Assembly: GCF_019414865.1 (NCBI RefSeq) | Contig: NZ_DXLG01000027.1 | Location: forward strand, 1 to 18,073 | Direction: 5' to 3' | Length of the DNA: 18,073 nt | Origin: Veillonella sp. | GTDB lineage: Bacteria > Bacillota > Negativicutes > Veillonellales > Veillonellaceae | Shown here: positions 6,044-13,614 of the stretch, in pieces | How the letters are laid out: every line of letters starts with the position of its first letter | Numbering within the stretch: the stretch's first letter is position 1 | The notes under the pieces: model-generated | What the model saw: the letters and a program-made list of their open reading frames with translations, nothing else | Told to the model about the DNA's origin: nothing | Databases searched by the model: none | Position numbers and translations under genes: made by a program

Positions 6044-8086
6044 TTAATTATACAATATTCTAAGAAATTTTTCACCAAATCTTTTTTCTAATTCTTCTTT
6101 CATTACAGATTCAAGTTTTTCCATCCCATGGTGACTTGCAAAATCTAATACATCCTTGCGAGCCTGTACCAATATTTCAATATCTTTAATAATATTGGCA
6201 ACCCGTAAATCAGGTAATCCGGATTGGGCTAAGCCAAATAATTGACCAGAACCACGCAATAATAAGTCTTGTTCGGCAAGTTCAAAACCATCCTGTGTCT
6301 GTTCCATCAATTTTAAACGCTCTTGGCTTACATCATTTTTTGAATCACTTACAAGAATACAATAGGATTGATGAGATCCACGGCCTACACGGCCACGCAA
6401 CTGGTGCAATTGTGATAAACCAAATCGCTCTGCCCCTTCAATGCACATAATGGTCGCATTAGGCACATTGACACCAACTTCAATAACGGTAGTAGAAACG
6501 AGTAATGAAATCTCTCCCTTATGGAAGGCATTCATCACTTCATCCTTTTCACTTGGTTTCATGCGACCATGTACAAGGCCAACTTCATAGGCCTTGTAAA
6601 AGTACTCTTTTAATTCTAAATACAGTTCTTCTGCTGCCTGTAAGTCTAATTTTTCAGACTCTTCTACTAGAGGACATACTACGTAAACTTGACGTCCTTC
6701 TGCCATTTCTTTGCCGAAGAAGTTTCTTAATCGTTCTTTATATGAGCTATCTACAGCATACGTTTTAACAGGCTTACGCCCTGGTGGCATTTCTTTAATT
6801 AAAGAAACCGCTAAATCGCCATACACAGATAAGGTCATGGTCCGTGGAATTGGTGTAGCTGTCATAATGAGTACATGTGGGTATGTACCCTTTTGTTGTA
6901 ATCGCGCCCGTTGTTCTACGCCAAAGCGATGTTGTTCGTCGATAATGACGAGACCTAAATTATGGAAGTTAACACCTTCCTGAATAAGCGCATGAGTGCC
7001 GATGATCATATTAATTGATCCGTCAGCTAAGCCTTCATAGATACGCTCTTTTTCTTTTTTTGTAGTAGAACCAGTTAATAACTCTATAGTAATACCTAAA
7101 TTACGACATACCTCTGTTATGCCTTCATAATGTTGAGCCGCCAAAATCTCCGTAGGGGCCATTAATGCCCCTTGGTAACCATTTTCGATGGCCTTCAATA
7201 AACTCAATGTAGCTACAACAGTTTTACCAGAACCTACATCACCTTGCAATAATCGTTGCATAGGACGTTCATCTTCCATGTCGATGCGAATGTCTTCTAA
7301 TGCACGCTGTTGATCACCTGTTAAGGAGAACGGCAAGTTTTCTATACACTGAGCCATTAAGTCCCCATTAGGTCCCATCTTAGGTCCTTTATGACACTGC
7401 TCTTTATTCCGCAACAAGGCCAATCCAGATTGCATGACAAATAACTCTTCATAGGCCAATTGATGACGCGCTTCTTCATATCGCTCTGAAGACTCTGGGA
7501 AATGCATCATTTTAAATGCATCATAACGAGTCATATATTGATGTACTTCACGAACTTCAGCAGGCAAAATCTCTGGCAATTCATGATTAGCTGCAAACCA
7601 ATTACGTACCGATGAGCGCACCACAAATTGAGATACCCCATCTGCAAGAGCATAAATGGGAACGATACCCCGATCAGGTTCTCCACCGTCTCCCAAATTT
7701 TCTATTTGGGGTGTATTCATTTGCATAGACCCATATTGGAATTCTGCTTTACCATACGCATATAGACGTTGCCCTTTTTTATAAAAGTTTTTCTTATACC
7801 CTTGGTTAAATAGCACAATCTTTAAAGGACCTGTACCATCTGCAATGACCACCTCTAATATAGACAATCTAGGTCGAGGGCGTTTTTCTTGTACAACAAT
7901 AACATTCCCCACAACGCCACCGGTCATACCAGACTTTAATTCACCAATTCTATAAATTGTACGGCGGTCTTCATAGCTGCGAGGGAAATATGTCAACAAT
8001 GATGTTACATTCGTAATCCCTAGCTTATGCAATTGTTTCTCCCGACCAGGACCAATTCCTTTAATGGTCGTTAACCGTTCATCCAT
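6044..8086 (-). CDS. recG: ATP-dependent DNA helicase RecG
   Basis: RecG is a double-stranded DNA translocase that reverses stalled replication forks and migrates branched recombination intermediates. The 680 residues show the usual layout: a helix-hairpin-helix-like start (IKGIGPGR, 8-15), the OB-fold wedge domain (about 50-150), then two helicase domains with Walker A GDVGSGKT (282-289), DEQH box (383-386), MTATPIPR (408-415), and the QLRGRVGRG motif VI (562-570), followed by the TRG-like C-terminal part. ATG at 8086 with AAAGGAG 5 bases upstream. It is transcribed away from rpmB. No terminator hairpin follows; the 60 bases to the tautomerase promoter only show GGGTTTT direct repeats. Confidence 0.98.
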   Translation of the reverse strand: MDERLTTIKGIGPGREKQLHKLGITNVTSLLTYFPRSYEDRRTIYRIGELKSGMTGGVVGNVIVVQEKRPRPRLSILEVVIADGTGPLKIVLFNQGYKKNFYKKGQRLYAYGKAEFQYGSMQMNTPQIENLGDGGEPDRGIVPIYALADGVSQFVVRSSVRNWFAANHELPEILPAEVREVHQYMTRYDAFKMMHFPESSERYEEARHQLAYEELFVMQSGLALLRNKEQCHKGPKMGPNGDLMAQCIENLPFSLTGDQQRALEDIRIDMEDERPMQRLLQGDVGSGKTVVATLSLLKAIENGYQGALMAPTEILAAQHYEGITEVCRNLGITIELLTGSTTKKEKERIYEGLADGSINMIIGTHALIQEGVNFHNLGLVIIDEQHRFGVEQRARLQQKGTYPHVLIMTATPIPRTMTLSVYGDLAVSLIKEMPPGRKPVKTYAVDSSYKERLRNFFGKEMAEGRQVYVVCPLVEESEKLDLQAAEELYLELKEYFYKAYEVGLVHGRMKPSEKDEVMNAFHKGEISLLVSTTVIEVGVNVPNATIMCIEGAERFGLSQLHQLRGRVGRGSHQSYCILVSDSKNDVSQERLKLMEQTQDGFELAEQDLLLRGSGQLFGLAQSGLPDLRVANIIKDIEILVQARKDVLDFASHHGMEKLESVMKEELEKRFGEKFLRILYN

Positions 8087-8117
8087 AGAAACTCCTTTAA
8101 ATATACGATAAACACTG

Positions 8118-8144
8118 AGGATATATCCAATTTCTGTATATCCT
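8118..8144. repeat. Inverted repeat in the recG leader
   Basis: AGGATATA (8118-8125) and its reverse complement TATATCCT (8137-8144) flank 11 bases. It lies 32-58 bases before the recG ATG. The left arm also forms the 10-base palindrome GGATATATCC (8119-8128). It could be a weak RNA hairpin in the recG leader or a protein site; AT-rich DNA makes chance occurrence possible. Confidence 0.5.
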
Positions 8145-8161
8145 TGTGTAAAAGCCCATTC

Positions 8162-8180
8162 ATATCATAGAATATGATAT
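8162..8180. repeat. Inverted repeat ATATCATA-gaa-TATGATAT
   Basis: Perfect 8-base arms (8162-8169 and 8173-8180) are separated by 3 bases. It sits between the putative recG promoter and the recG start. It has the size of a dimeric repressor operator, but no regulator can be assigned. Confidence 0.5.
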
Positions 8181-8194
8181 ATAGTATACCTTAT

Positions 8195-8222
8195 ATTGTA
8201 GTATATTTCATAAAAAGAGCAA
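8195..8222 (-). promoter_or_regulatory. Possible recG promoter
   Basis: Minus-strand TTGCTC (8222-8217), a 16-base spacer and TACAAT (8200-8195). The -10 is one base off consensus; the -35 is weak. It would give a leader of about 100 bases containing both inverted repeats described above. Confidence 0.4.
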
Positions 8223-8240
8223 TATGTACGATAAAAACAC

Positions 8241-8269
8241 TTGCTTTAACTATGTCTTTATGATAATAT
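8241..8269 (+). promoter_or_regulatory. Promoter of rpmB
   Basis: TTGCTT (8241-8246) is followed by the overlapping -10 candidates GATAAT (8262-8267, spacer 15) and TAATAT (8264-8269, spacer 17). Transcription would start near 8275, about 35 bases before the rpmB ATG. Confidence 0.6.
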
Positions 8270-8309
8270 ACTTTTGTTATGTTATAGATTAAGCTTGGAG
8301 GTGGAAACT

Positions 8310-8498
8310 ATGGCAAACCTTTGCGAAGTATGTGGCAAATCCACATCTAGCGGTATGAACGTGAGTCACTCTCACATTCGCACAAGAAAAACTTGGAAAC
8401 CGAACATTCAAAGAGTACGGGCGGTTGTAGACGGTGCTACTAAAAAAGTTAACGTATGCACTCGCTGCCTTCGTTCTAATAAAATTACACGCGCGTAA
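8310..8498 (+). CDS. rpmB: 50S ribosomal protein L28 (zinc-ribbon form)
   Basis: L28 is a small basic protein of the large ribosomal subunit. The 62 residues carry two CxxC pairs, Cys5/Cys8 (CEVCGK) and Cys50/Cys53 (CTRC), so this is the zinc-binding C+ form; many bacteria also have or use a cysteine-free form that replaces it when zinc is low. The ATG at 8310 has a strong GGAGGTG site at 8297-8303. An in-frame ATG at 8274 would start ahead of this site and is rejected. The gene stands alone, divergent from recG, and ends at a double hairpin with a T-tract. Confidence 0.97.
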   Translation: MANLCEVCGKSTSSGMNVSHSHIRTRKTWKPNIQRVRAVVDGATKKVNVCTRCLRSNKITRA

Positions 8499-8505
8499 AA
8501 TAAAA

Positions 8506-8540
8506 AGTACATGTACTCTTTGGGGTTCTAGAGCCCCAAA
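8506..8540 (+). other. Palindrome and GC hairpin just after rpmB
   Basis: AGTACATGTACT (8506-8517) is a perfect 12-base palindrome. Directly after it, TTTGGGG (8519-8525) and CCCCAAA (8534-8540) form a 7-bp stem with a short middle. Neither is followed by a T-tract, so they are not terminators alone. They may protect the 3' end of the rpmB message or help the next hairpin stop transcription. Confidence 0.55.
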
Positions 8541-8577
8541 AAAAGCAGTTAGTTCATTTGAACTAACTGCTTTTTTT
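8538..8577. terminator. Bidirectional terminator between rpmB and dgt
   Basis: GCAGTTAGTTCA (8545-8556) and TGAACTAACTGC (8559-8570) form a perfect 12-bp stem with a 2-base gap. It is flanked by seven A's (8538-8544) and seven T's (8571-8577), extending the stem to 19 bp. The symmetry gives a T-tract on both strands, so it can stop the rightward rpmB transcript and the leftward transcript ending with dgt at 8606. Confidence 0.92.
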
Positions 8578-8605
8578 GTTATCTATATACCTATTACTAA
8601 AAGTT

Positions 8606-9595
8606 TTACAAGGTAATATTTGGAATATAGTACTGTTTAAACAACTTAATAGCATATTGATCTGTTAAGCCTGCCACATAATCAACCACATCACGGGTAG
8701 AGTAAAACTCTCGATTACTTTCACAGCCCTCCATATCGTCAGGATGTTCCATAAAGTGAGTAAATAAGTTTTTCACCACATGGGATGCCTTATTTCGATC
8801 AGGAATTAAAGCTGGCGCCAAATAGACATTTTTAAACATAAATTGACGGAATAGATTCATGGTCATCTCTATATCTGAAGACATAGAAATAACAGGCTTA
8901 TCTAAGGACTCTCGAACCATATCCTCTACCATGGCCGTAATCATACTTGATGGAGTCATGCCAAAGTGTTCACGCACTTCAAAAGGCAACTCTTCTGCTG
9001 TCAACATACCAGCACGTTGAGCATCATCAAAATCATGACACAAATAGGCAATGCGGTCCACAATACGAATAATTTGGCCTTCTAAGGTAACAGGAATAGT
9101 AGCCCCCGTATGGCCTAAAATACCATCGCGAACAGCAGTCGTTAGATTAAGGCCTTGATGTTCACCATGCTTTTCTAACACCTCTACCATGCGCAAACTT
9201 TGTTCATTATGGTTGAAATGACCTACCATATCGCCCAACGCATATTCGCCAACATGGCCAAATGGTGTATGTCCTACATCATGACCCATTGCGATAGCCT
9301 CTACTAAGTCTTCATTGAGTCGCAATGCACGAGCCACTGTACGACCAATCTGACCTACCTCAAGGGTGTGAGTCATGCGCGTACGATAATGGTCACCTGG
9401 CGCAATATAAACTTGCGTCTTGTGCTTTAAGCGTCTAAAACATTTACTGTGAATAATGCGGTCCCGATCACGTTGAAATGCCGTTCTAAGTGGATCGGGA
9501 GCTTCATCAATATCACGGATTGCATCGCGGCTTTTAGCAGCATAAGGAGAAAGGAGTAAAGCCTCCCTCTCCTCTATTTGTTCCCGTATATTCAT
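8606..9595 (-). CDS. dgt: dGTPase-family HD-domain triphosphohydrolase
   Basis: This family cleaves dNTPs to the deoxynucleoside and triphosphate and so limits dNTP pools. The 329 residues carry the HD-domain metal ligands: His76 (RMTHTLEV), His105-Asp106 (GHDVGHTPFGH) and Asp180 (IVDRIAY). The N-terminal RDRDRIIHSKCFRRLKHKTQ stretch (42-61) is typical of the dGTPase-like group. Several members act on dNTPs other than dGTP, so the substrate is not certain. Its ATG overlaps the ppsR stop as ATGA, with GGAGG just before, so it is translationally coupled to ppsR. It is the last gene of the regulator-ppsR-dgt set and ends at the bidirectional terminator. Confidence 0.93.
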   Translation of the reverse strand: MNIREQIEEREALLLSPYAAKSRDAIRDIDEAPDPLRTAFQRDRDRIIHSKCFRRLKHKTQVYIAPGDHYRTRMTHTLEVGQIGRTVARALRLNEDLVEAIAMGHDVGHTPFGHVGEYALGDMVGHFNHNEQSLRMVEVLEKHGEHQGLNLTTAVRDGILGHTGATIPVTLEGQIIRIVDRIAYLCHDFDDAQRAGMLTAEELPFEVREHFGMTPSSMITAMVEDMVRESLDKPVISMSSDIEMTMNLFRQFMFKNVYLAPALIPDRNKASHVVKNLFTHFMEHPDDMEGCESNREFYSTRDVVDYVAGLTDQYAIKLFKQYYIPNITL

Positions 9596-10413
9596 TTACC
9601 CTCCGAGGCGCGGTTTCGATCGATGAGTTGCATAACAAGAGACGCTGTTTCTTCGATAGATTTATTGGAAACATCTAACACTTGGCAATGCAAACGACGC
9701 ATAATAGCCTTCGCGTATTCTAGTTCGGATTGAATACGCTCAATAGAAGCATAATTTGCTTCGTCCTCTAAACCGATAGCGCGTAATCGTTCACTACGAA
9801 TATTATTTAACTTAAATGGGTCAATAATAAGGCCCACGATTTTCTTTGCTGGAATTTTAAATAATTCCTCTGGCAATGGTACCTCTGGCACCAATGGCAA
9901 GTTAGCAGCTTTAATTTTTTTGTATGCCAAGAACATAGACAATGGTGTCTTACTTGTTCTAGATACACCAATGATGACTACATCAGCCTTTTCAAAGCCC
10001 GATGGATTTTTACCATCATCATATTTTACGGCGAACTCAATAGCTTCAACCTTTTTGAAATATTCTTGGTCTAGTTTATGAACCATACCAGCTGTCATAC
10101 GAGGCTTTGTAGATGCTACTGTACCTACTGCATCGAGAACTGGACCCATAATATCTACAGCAGGAATGTTGTATTCTGCTACTTTTTCATGAAGATATTT
10201 GCGCAAAGATTCAGATACAATGGTATGACAAATAACATGATTACCACGTTTTGCATCTGCTATAATTTCATCAATTTGGCTTTCACTATCAATATATGGA
10301 ATGCGAACAATTTCAATTTGTTCCTTATCATATTGACTCGCCGTAGCTCTTGCTACAGCCTCTGCGGTCTCCCCAAGGGAGTCCGATATTGCATAAATAA
10401 TTTTTTCTGCCAT
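9592..10413 (-). CDS. ppsR: Pyruvate,water dikinase regulatory protein (kinase/pyrophosphorylase, DUF299)
   Basis: These proteins switch PEP synthase or pyruvate phosphate dikinase off by ADP-dependent phosphorylation of a Thr beside the catalytic His, and on again by Pi-dependent removal giving pyrophosphate. The 273 residues have the family start SDSLGETA (10-17) and the P-loop-like GVSRTSKTP (149-157). The neighbouring ppsA encodes the expected target, with Thr two residues before its catalytic His, so I name it PpsR and not the PPDK type. ATG at 10413 with GAGGT upstream. It follows the CcpN-like regulator by 10 bases and overlaps dgt by 4. Confidence 0.95.
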   Translation of the reverse strand: MAEKIIYAISDSLGETAEAVARATASQYDKEQIEIVRIPYIDSESQIDEIIADAKRGNHVICHTIVSESLRKYLHEKVAEYNIPAVDIMGPVLDAVGTVASTKPRMTAGMVHKLDQEYFKKVEAIEFAVKYDDGKNPSGFEKADVVIIGVSRTSKTPLSMFLAYKKIKAANLPLVPEVPLPEELFKIPAKKIVGLIIDPFKLNNIRSERLRAIGLEDEANYASIERIQSELEYAKAIMRRLHCQVLDVSNKSIEETASLVMQLIDRNRASEGK

Positions 10414-10423
10414 TCTATCAACC

Positions 10424-11053
10424 TCAATGTATGCTACATTCTAAAAATACTTTTGTTACCGTCGTTTTAGATACGCGGCCTACAACCTTTAGACGTTTCT
10501 TGTTTTCCACATCCTCGCGAACGACAACAGGTAAACAATCCACCTCATAATCTATCATCTTCTGTGCAGCCTCTACTAACGTATCTGTAGGCTCCACAGT
10601 TATAACCTTACTTACAGGGGTCATAATCATAGATATAGGCATGGTGTGTGAATCTGTTTGCCCCATAGAGGCACGCAACAAGTCCTTACGGGATACGACA
10701 CCTACTAAATAGGAATCATCACACACTAAAATGGTTCCTACATCCTCAGTAAATATAGTAACAATCGTGTCATATAAACTTGTATCCCCATTGACTACAA
10801 CTGCTTGGGATAATACATCACTTACCAGAAATGACTTTAATCGCTCCGCTGTTTGTGTTTCTTTTGAAAGCCCCACATAGTAATAGCCCACATTAGGACG
10901 TGCATCTAAGACACCTAGCATAGTTAAAACAGACAAATCTGAACGCAATGCTGATCGCGTAACCTCTAAATGTTCAGCAATAGCACTACCTGTAACAGGT
11001 CCTTCTTCACGAACGATTTGAGCAATTTGTTCTTGTCGTTTCGACAGTTTCAC
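10424..11053 (-). CDS. CcpN-like transcriptional regulator (HTH plus two CBS domains)
   Basis: The 209 residues hold an N-terminal winged helix (about 3-60, with SKRQEQIAQIV and VTRSALRSDLSVL) and two CBS domains (about 77-130 and 143-200) that should sense adenine nucleotides. The layout and the phrase LTMLGVLDARPNVGYYY resemble Bacillus CcpN (YqzB), a repressor of gluconeogenic genes whose gene also lies next to a ppsR homologue (yqfL). GTG at 11053 is chosen: it has AAAGGGGGT 6 bases upstream, whereas the in-frame ATG at 11071 has no site and lies almost on the predicted transcription start. The likely target is ppsA, encoded next door; this is inferred from context. No matching operator was proven. 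Confidence 0.88.
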   Translation of the reverse strand: MKLSKRQEQIAQIVREEGPVTGSAIAEHLEVTRSALRSDLSVLTMLGVLDARPNVGYYYVGLSKETQTAERLKSFLVSDVLSQAVVVNGDTSLYDTIVTIFTEDVGTILVCDDSYLVGVVSRKDLLRASMGQTDSHTMPISMIMTPVSKVITVEPTDTLVEAAQKMIDYEVDCLPVVVREDVENKKRLKVVGRVSKTTVTKVFLECSIH

Positions 11054-11081
11054 ACGGTAACCCCCTTTCATCTCTGTTTGT

Positions 11082-11110
11082 ATTATATCCTAAGTTACCA
11101 TTCAGAAAAA
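11082..11110 (-). promoter_or_regulatory. Promoter of the regulator-ppsR-dgt set
   Basis: Minus-strand TATAAT (11087-11082) with a weak -35 TTTTTC (11110-11105) 17 bases upstream. The -35 lies in the T-tract of the ppsA terminator. Start of transcription near 11075 leaves room for the GTG start at 11053 but not comfortably for the ATG at 11071. Confidence 0.6.
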
Positions 11111-11136
11111 GAGGAGACCTACAGGCCTCCTCTTTT
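11106..11136 (-). terminator. Terminator of ppsA
   Basis: On the minus strand AAAAGAGGAG and CTCCTCTTTT arms form the main stem, with an inner 3-bp stem around a 2-base loop and one mismatch, ending in five T's (11110-11106). It starts 16 bases past the ppsA stop. The A-tract on the other side makes it nearly symmetrical, but no rightward gene needs it. Confidence 0.85.
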
Positions 11137-11151
11137 ACCATAACTATATTA

Positions 11152-13533
11152 TTACCAATTTAGTTCGTCAGATTCTTGACGACCACGACCAGTCATAGCA
11201 TCGAGCATAATTCTTTGTTCGATTTGAGCCACCATTTTCTTAGTGCTTACAACTGCATCTGGATTAACAGAAATGGAGTCGATACCGCTCTTCACAAGGA
11301 ATTCGCAAAGTTCAGGGTATACACTTGGTGCTTGGCCACAGATGGATACAGTTTTACCATCTTTATGTGCCACTTCGATAAGATGACGAATCGCTCTACG
11401 AACAGCTAAATTACGTTCATCGTAAATATGTTGAACTGTTTCGTTATCGCGGTCACAACCGAGAACAAGCATTGTCAAATCGTTAGAACCAATGGAATAA
11501 CCATCTACATATTTATTGAATTGATCAGCTAAGATAATATTTGCTGGAATTTCAGCCATGAGCCAGATTTTGAAATCTTTACCGCGTACAAGACCTTCTT
11601 GAGCCATCAAATTAGTTACTAATTCAGCTTCCTCTACAGTACGGCAGAATGGAATCATAACTTGTAAGTTTTTGAAACCAAATTCGTTACGTACTTTTTT
11701 GATTGCTTCTAATTCTAATTTGAAAGCAGGTGTATATTTTGGATCATAGTAACGAGCTGCACCACGCCAGCCAAGTAATGCACTGGATTCATGTGGTTCA
11801 TATTTGTCGCCACCGTTGAGATCACGGTATTCGCTAGATTTGAAGTCGCTCAAACGAACTACTACTTGGCGAGGAGCTAATGCTTGACACACTTTACGCA
11901 TACCTTCTGCCAATGTATTAACTGCAAAGTCACTGCGACCAGTTTCAATAAGGTGTAATGGGTGTTCGTGAATGAAAGTAGTCCAAATGAACTCTTCACG
12001 CATTAGACCAATACCATCACATGGTAATACGCCATGTTTTTCAGCTAAATCAGGATTGCCTAAATTCATGTAAATTTTAGTGCCTGTTACAGGAACATAT
12101 TCAGTGGCAACACTTGCAGTAGCTTGTGCTTCTGGCTTTTTAACAATATCTTCTAATACGCCATCATATACGATACCATTTGTAGCATCAACAGTAATCA
12201 TTTGACCATCTTTAATGGATGTAGTTGCTTCATGGCTACGACTCTTAGTACCTACGATACAAGGAATACCAAGCTCACGGCTAACGATAGACGCGTGACA
12301 AGTCATACCACCAGCATCAGTAACGATTGCTTTTGCCTTTTTCATTGCTGGTACCCAGTCAGGAGCTGTCATAGCTGTGACAAGGATTTCGCCTTCTTTA
12401 AACTCATCAATATCCTCAGGATTGATGATAACATGAGCTTTACCAGCTGCATTACCAGGGGATGCTGGCAAACCTTTTACGATAATATCGCGATTACCTG
12501 CATCTAATGTGCTAGGTTTTTCAGATACTTCTGTTTTTTCTTTACGGGACCAAACTGTTTCTGGACGAGCTTGTAAAATCCAAATTCTACCATCTCGTTC
12601 ATCTACGCCCCATTCCATATCCATGTAGCAACCATAATGTTTTTCGATTGCTTTTGCATATTCAGCAAGCTCTAACACTTGAGCATCTGTAATAACTTGT
12701 TGTTTAGCTTCATCTGCTGGAACAACTTCTTCAACACAGTCGCCGTCAGCTTTACGAACTAAACGGATATTTTTGTCATTAATCATGCGGTCTGTAATTT
12801 CCATTTTAGCTTTATCTACACGGAAATTATCTGGTGTAACGGTACCTTGTACAACGTATTCACCAAGACCCCAAGAACCTTCGATAAGAATATTGTTATC
12901 ATTGCCTGTTACAAGGTCAACAGTGAACATTACGCCAGCAGCTTTAGAGAATACCATCATTTGAACAGCTGCACTCAATGCTACTGTCATATGATCGAAA
13001 CCTTGTTTTACACGGTAATATGTTGCACGGTCTGTGAAAGTAGATGCATAGCATTCTTTTACTTTTTGAATAATAACATCAGCACCACGTACATTTAAAT
13101 ATGTATCTTGTTGGCCTGCGAAACTTGCATCTGGCAAGTCTTCTGCTGTTGCACTAGAACGAACTGCTACGAATGGATTTTCTTCGTTTACTTTTTTACC
13201 AAGTTCTTCATAAGCATGACGGATAGCATCTGCCAATTCTTTAGGCATTTCTTCTTCGCAAATCATGCGGCGAATTTTAGCACATACTTCACGCAATAAT
13301 GCAGAATTTTCTACATCATCTAACGCATCAAGTTCAGCGCGGATTTTATCTTCTAGTCCTGTTGCTTTCATAAACTCACGATAACCATGAGCAGTTGTAG
13401 CAAAACCGTAAGGTACAGGTACATTAGTGGAGGATGTCAATTCCCCTAAGGAAGAAGACTTACCACCAACTAAATTAACATCTTCACGTCGTAATTCATC
13501 AAACCAAAGTACGTATGCTGTTTCGCGATTCAT
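11152..13533 (-). CDS. ppsA: Phosphoenolpyruvate synthase (pyruvate, water dikinase)
   Basis: PpsA turns pyruvate, ATP and water into PEP, AMP and Pi, the entry to gluconeogenesis from lactate or pyruvate. The 793 residues are full length: an ATP-grasp domain (about 20-325, with GGKSSSLGEL, RSSATAEDLP and FAGQQDTYLNV), the swivelling phosphohistidine domain with catalytic His413 in GGMTCHASIVSRELG (408-422), and a PEP/pyruvate barrel with the active-site Cys732 (SICGQAPS). Thr411 is the residue expected to be phosphorylated by PpsR. The ATG at 13533 has AGGAGGT 6 bases upstream. It has its own promoter over the end of the NUDIX gene and its own terminator, and is followed by the regulator and ppsR genes on the same strand. 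Confidence 0.97.
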   Translation of the reverse strand: MNRETAYVLWFDELRREDVNLVGGKSSSLGELTSSTNVPVPYGFATTAHGYREFMKATGLEDKIRAELDALDDVENSALLREVCAKIRRMICEEEMPKELADAIRHAYEELGKKVNEENPFVAVRSSATAEDLPDASFAGQQDTYLNVRGADVIIQKVKECYASTFTDRATYYRVKQGFDHMTVALSAAVQMMVFSKAAGVMFTVDLVTGNDNNILIEGSWGLGEYVVQGTVTPDNFRVDKAKMEITDRMINDKNIRLVRKADGDCVEEVVPADEAKQQVITDAQVLELAEYAKAIEKHYGCYMDMEWGVDERDGRIWILQARPETVWSRKEKTEVSEKPSTLDAGNRDIIVKGLPASPGNAAGKAHVIINPEDIDEFKEGEILVTAMTAPDWVPAMKKAKAIVTDAGGMTCHASIVSRELGIPCIVGTKSRSHEATTSIKDGQMITVDATNGIVYDGVLEDIVKKPEAQATASVATEYVPVTGTKIYMNLGNPDLAEKHGVLPCDGIGLMREEFIWTTFIHEHPLHLIETGRSDFAVNTLAEGMRKVCQALAPRQVVVRLSDFKSSEYRDLNGGDKYEPHESSALLGWRGAARYYDPKYTPAFKLELEAIKKVRNEFGFKNLQVMIPFCRTVEEAELVTNLMAQEGLVRGKDFKIWLMAEIPANIILADQFNKYVDGYSIGSNDLTMLVLGCDRDNETVQHIYDERNLAVRRAIRHLIEVAHKDGKTVSICGQAPSVYPELCEFLVKSGIDSISVNPDAVVSTKKMVAQIEQRIMLDAMTGRGRQESDELNW

Positions 13534-13561
13534 GTGAGAACCTCCTAGATTAATTAGTGCA

Positions 13562-13583
13562 ACACATTAAACCTTTTACACAT
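13562..13583. repeat. Direct repeat ACACAT-(T/A)AA at the ppsA transcription start
   Basis: ACACATTAA (13562-13570) and ACACATAAA (13578-13586) are 16 bases apart start to start. On the ppsA strand they read TTAATGTGT and TTTATGTGT and lie at or just after the predicted start of transcription, where a repressor could block. They do not match the Bacillus CcpN operator consensus as I remember it. Confidence 0.4.
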
Positions 13584-13585
13584 AA

Positions 13586-13614
13586 ATAGTATACCTTAAT
13601 TTACAATCTGTCAA
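13586..13614 (-). promoter_or_regulatory. Promoter of ppsA
   Basis: A perfect TTGACA (13614-13609) overlaps the stop codon of the NUDIX gene. The -10 is either TACTAT (13591-13586) with a 17-base spacer or the better hexamer TATACT (13593-13588) with a short 15-base spacer. The leader would be about 45 bases. Confidence 0.65.

Noticed and set aside
11054..11071. ATG start at 11071 for the CcpN-like regulator
   Set aside because: It has no ribosome-binding site and lies about 4 bases from the predicted transcription start; GTG at 11053 has AAAGGGGGT at proper spacing. Not fully excluded.
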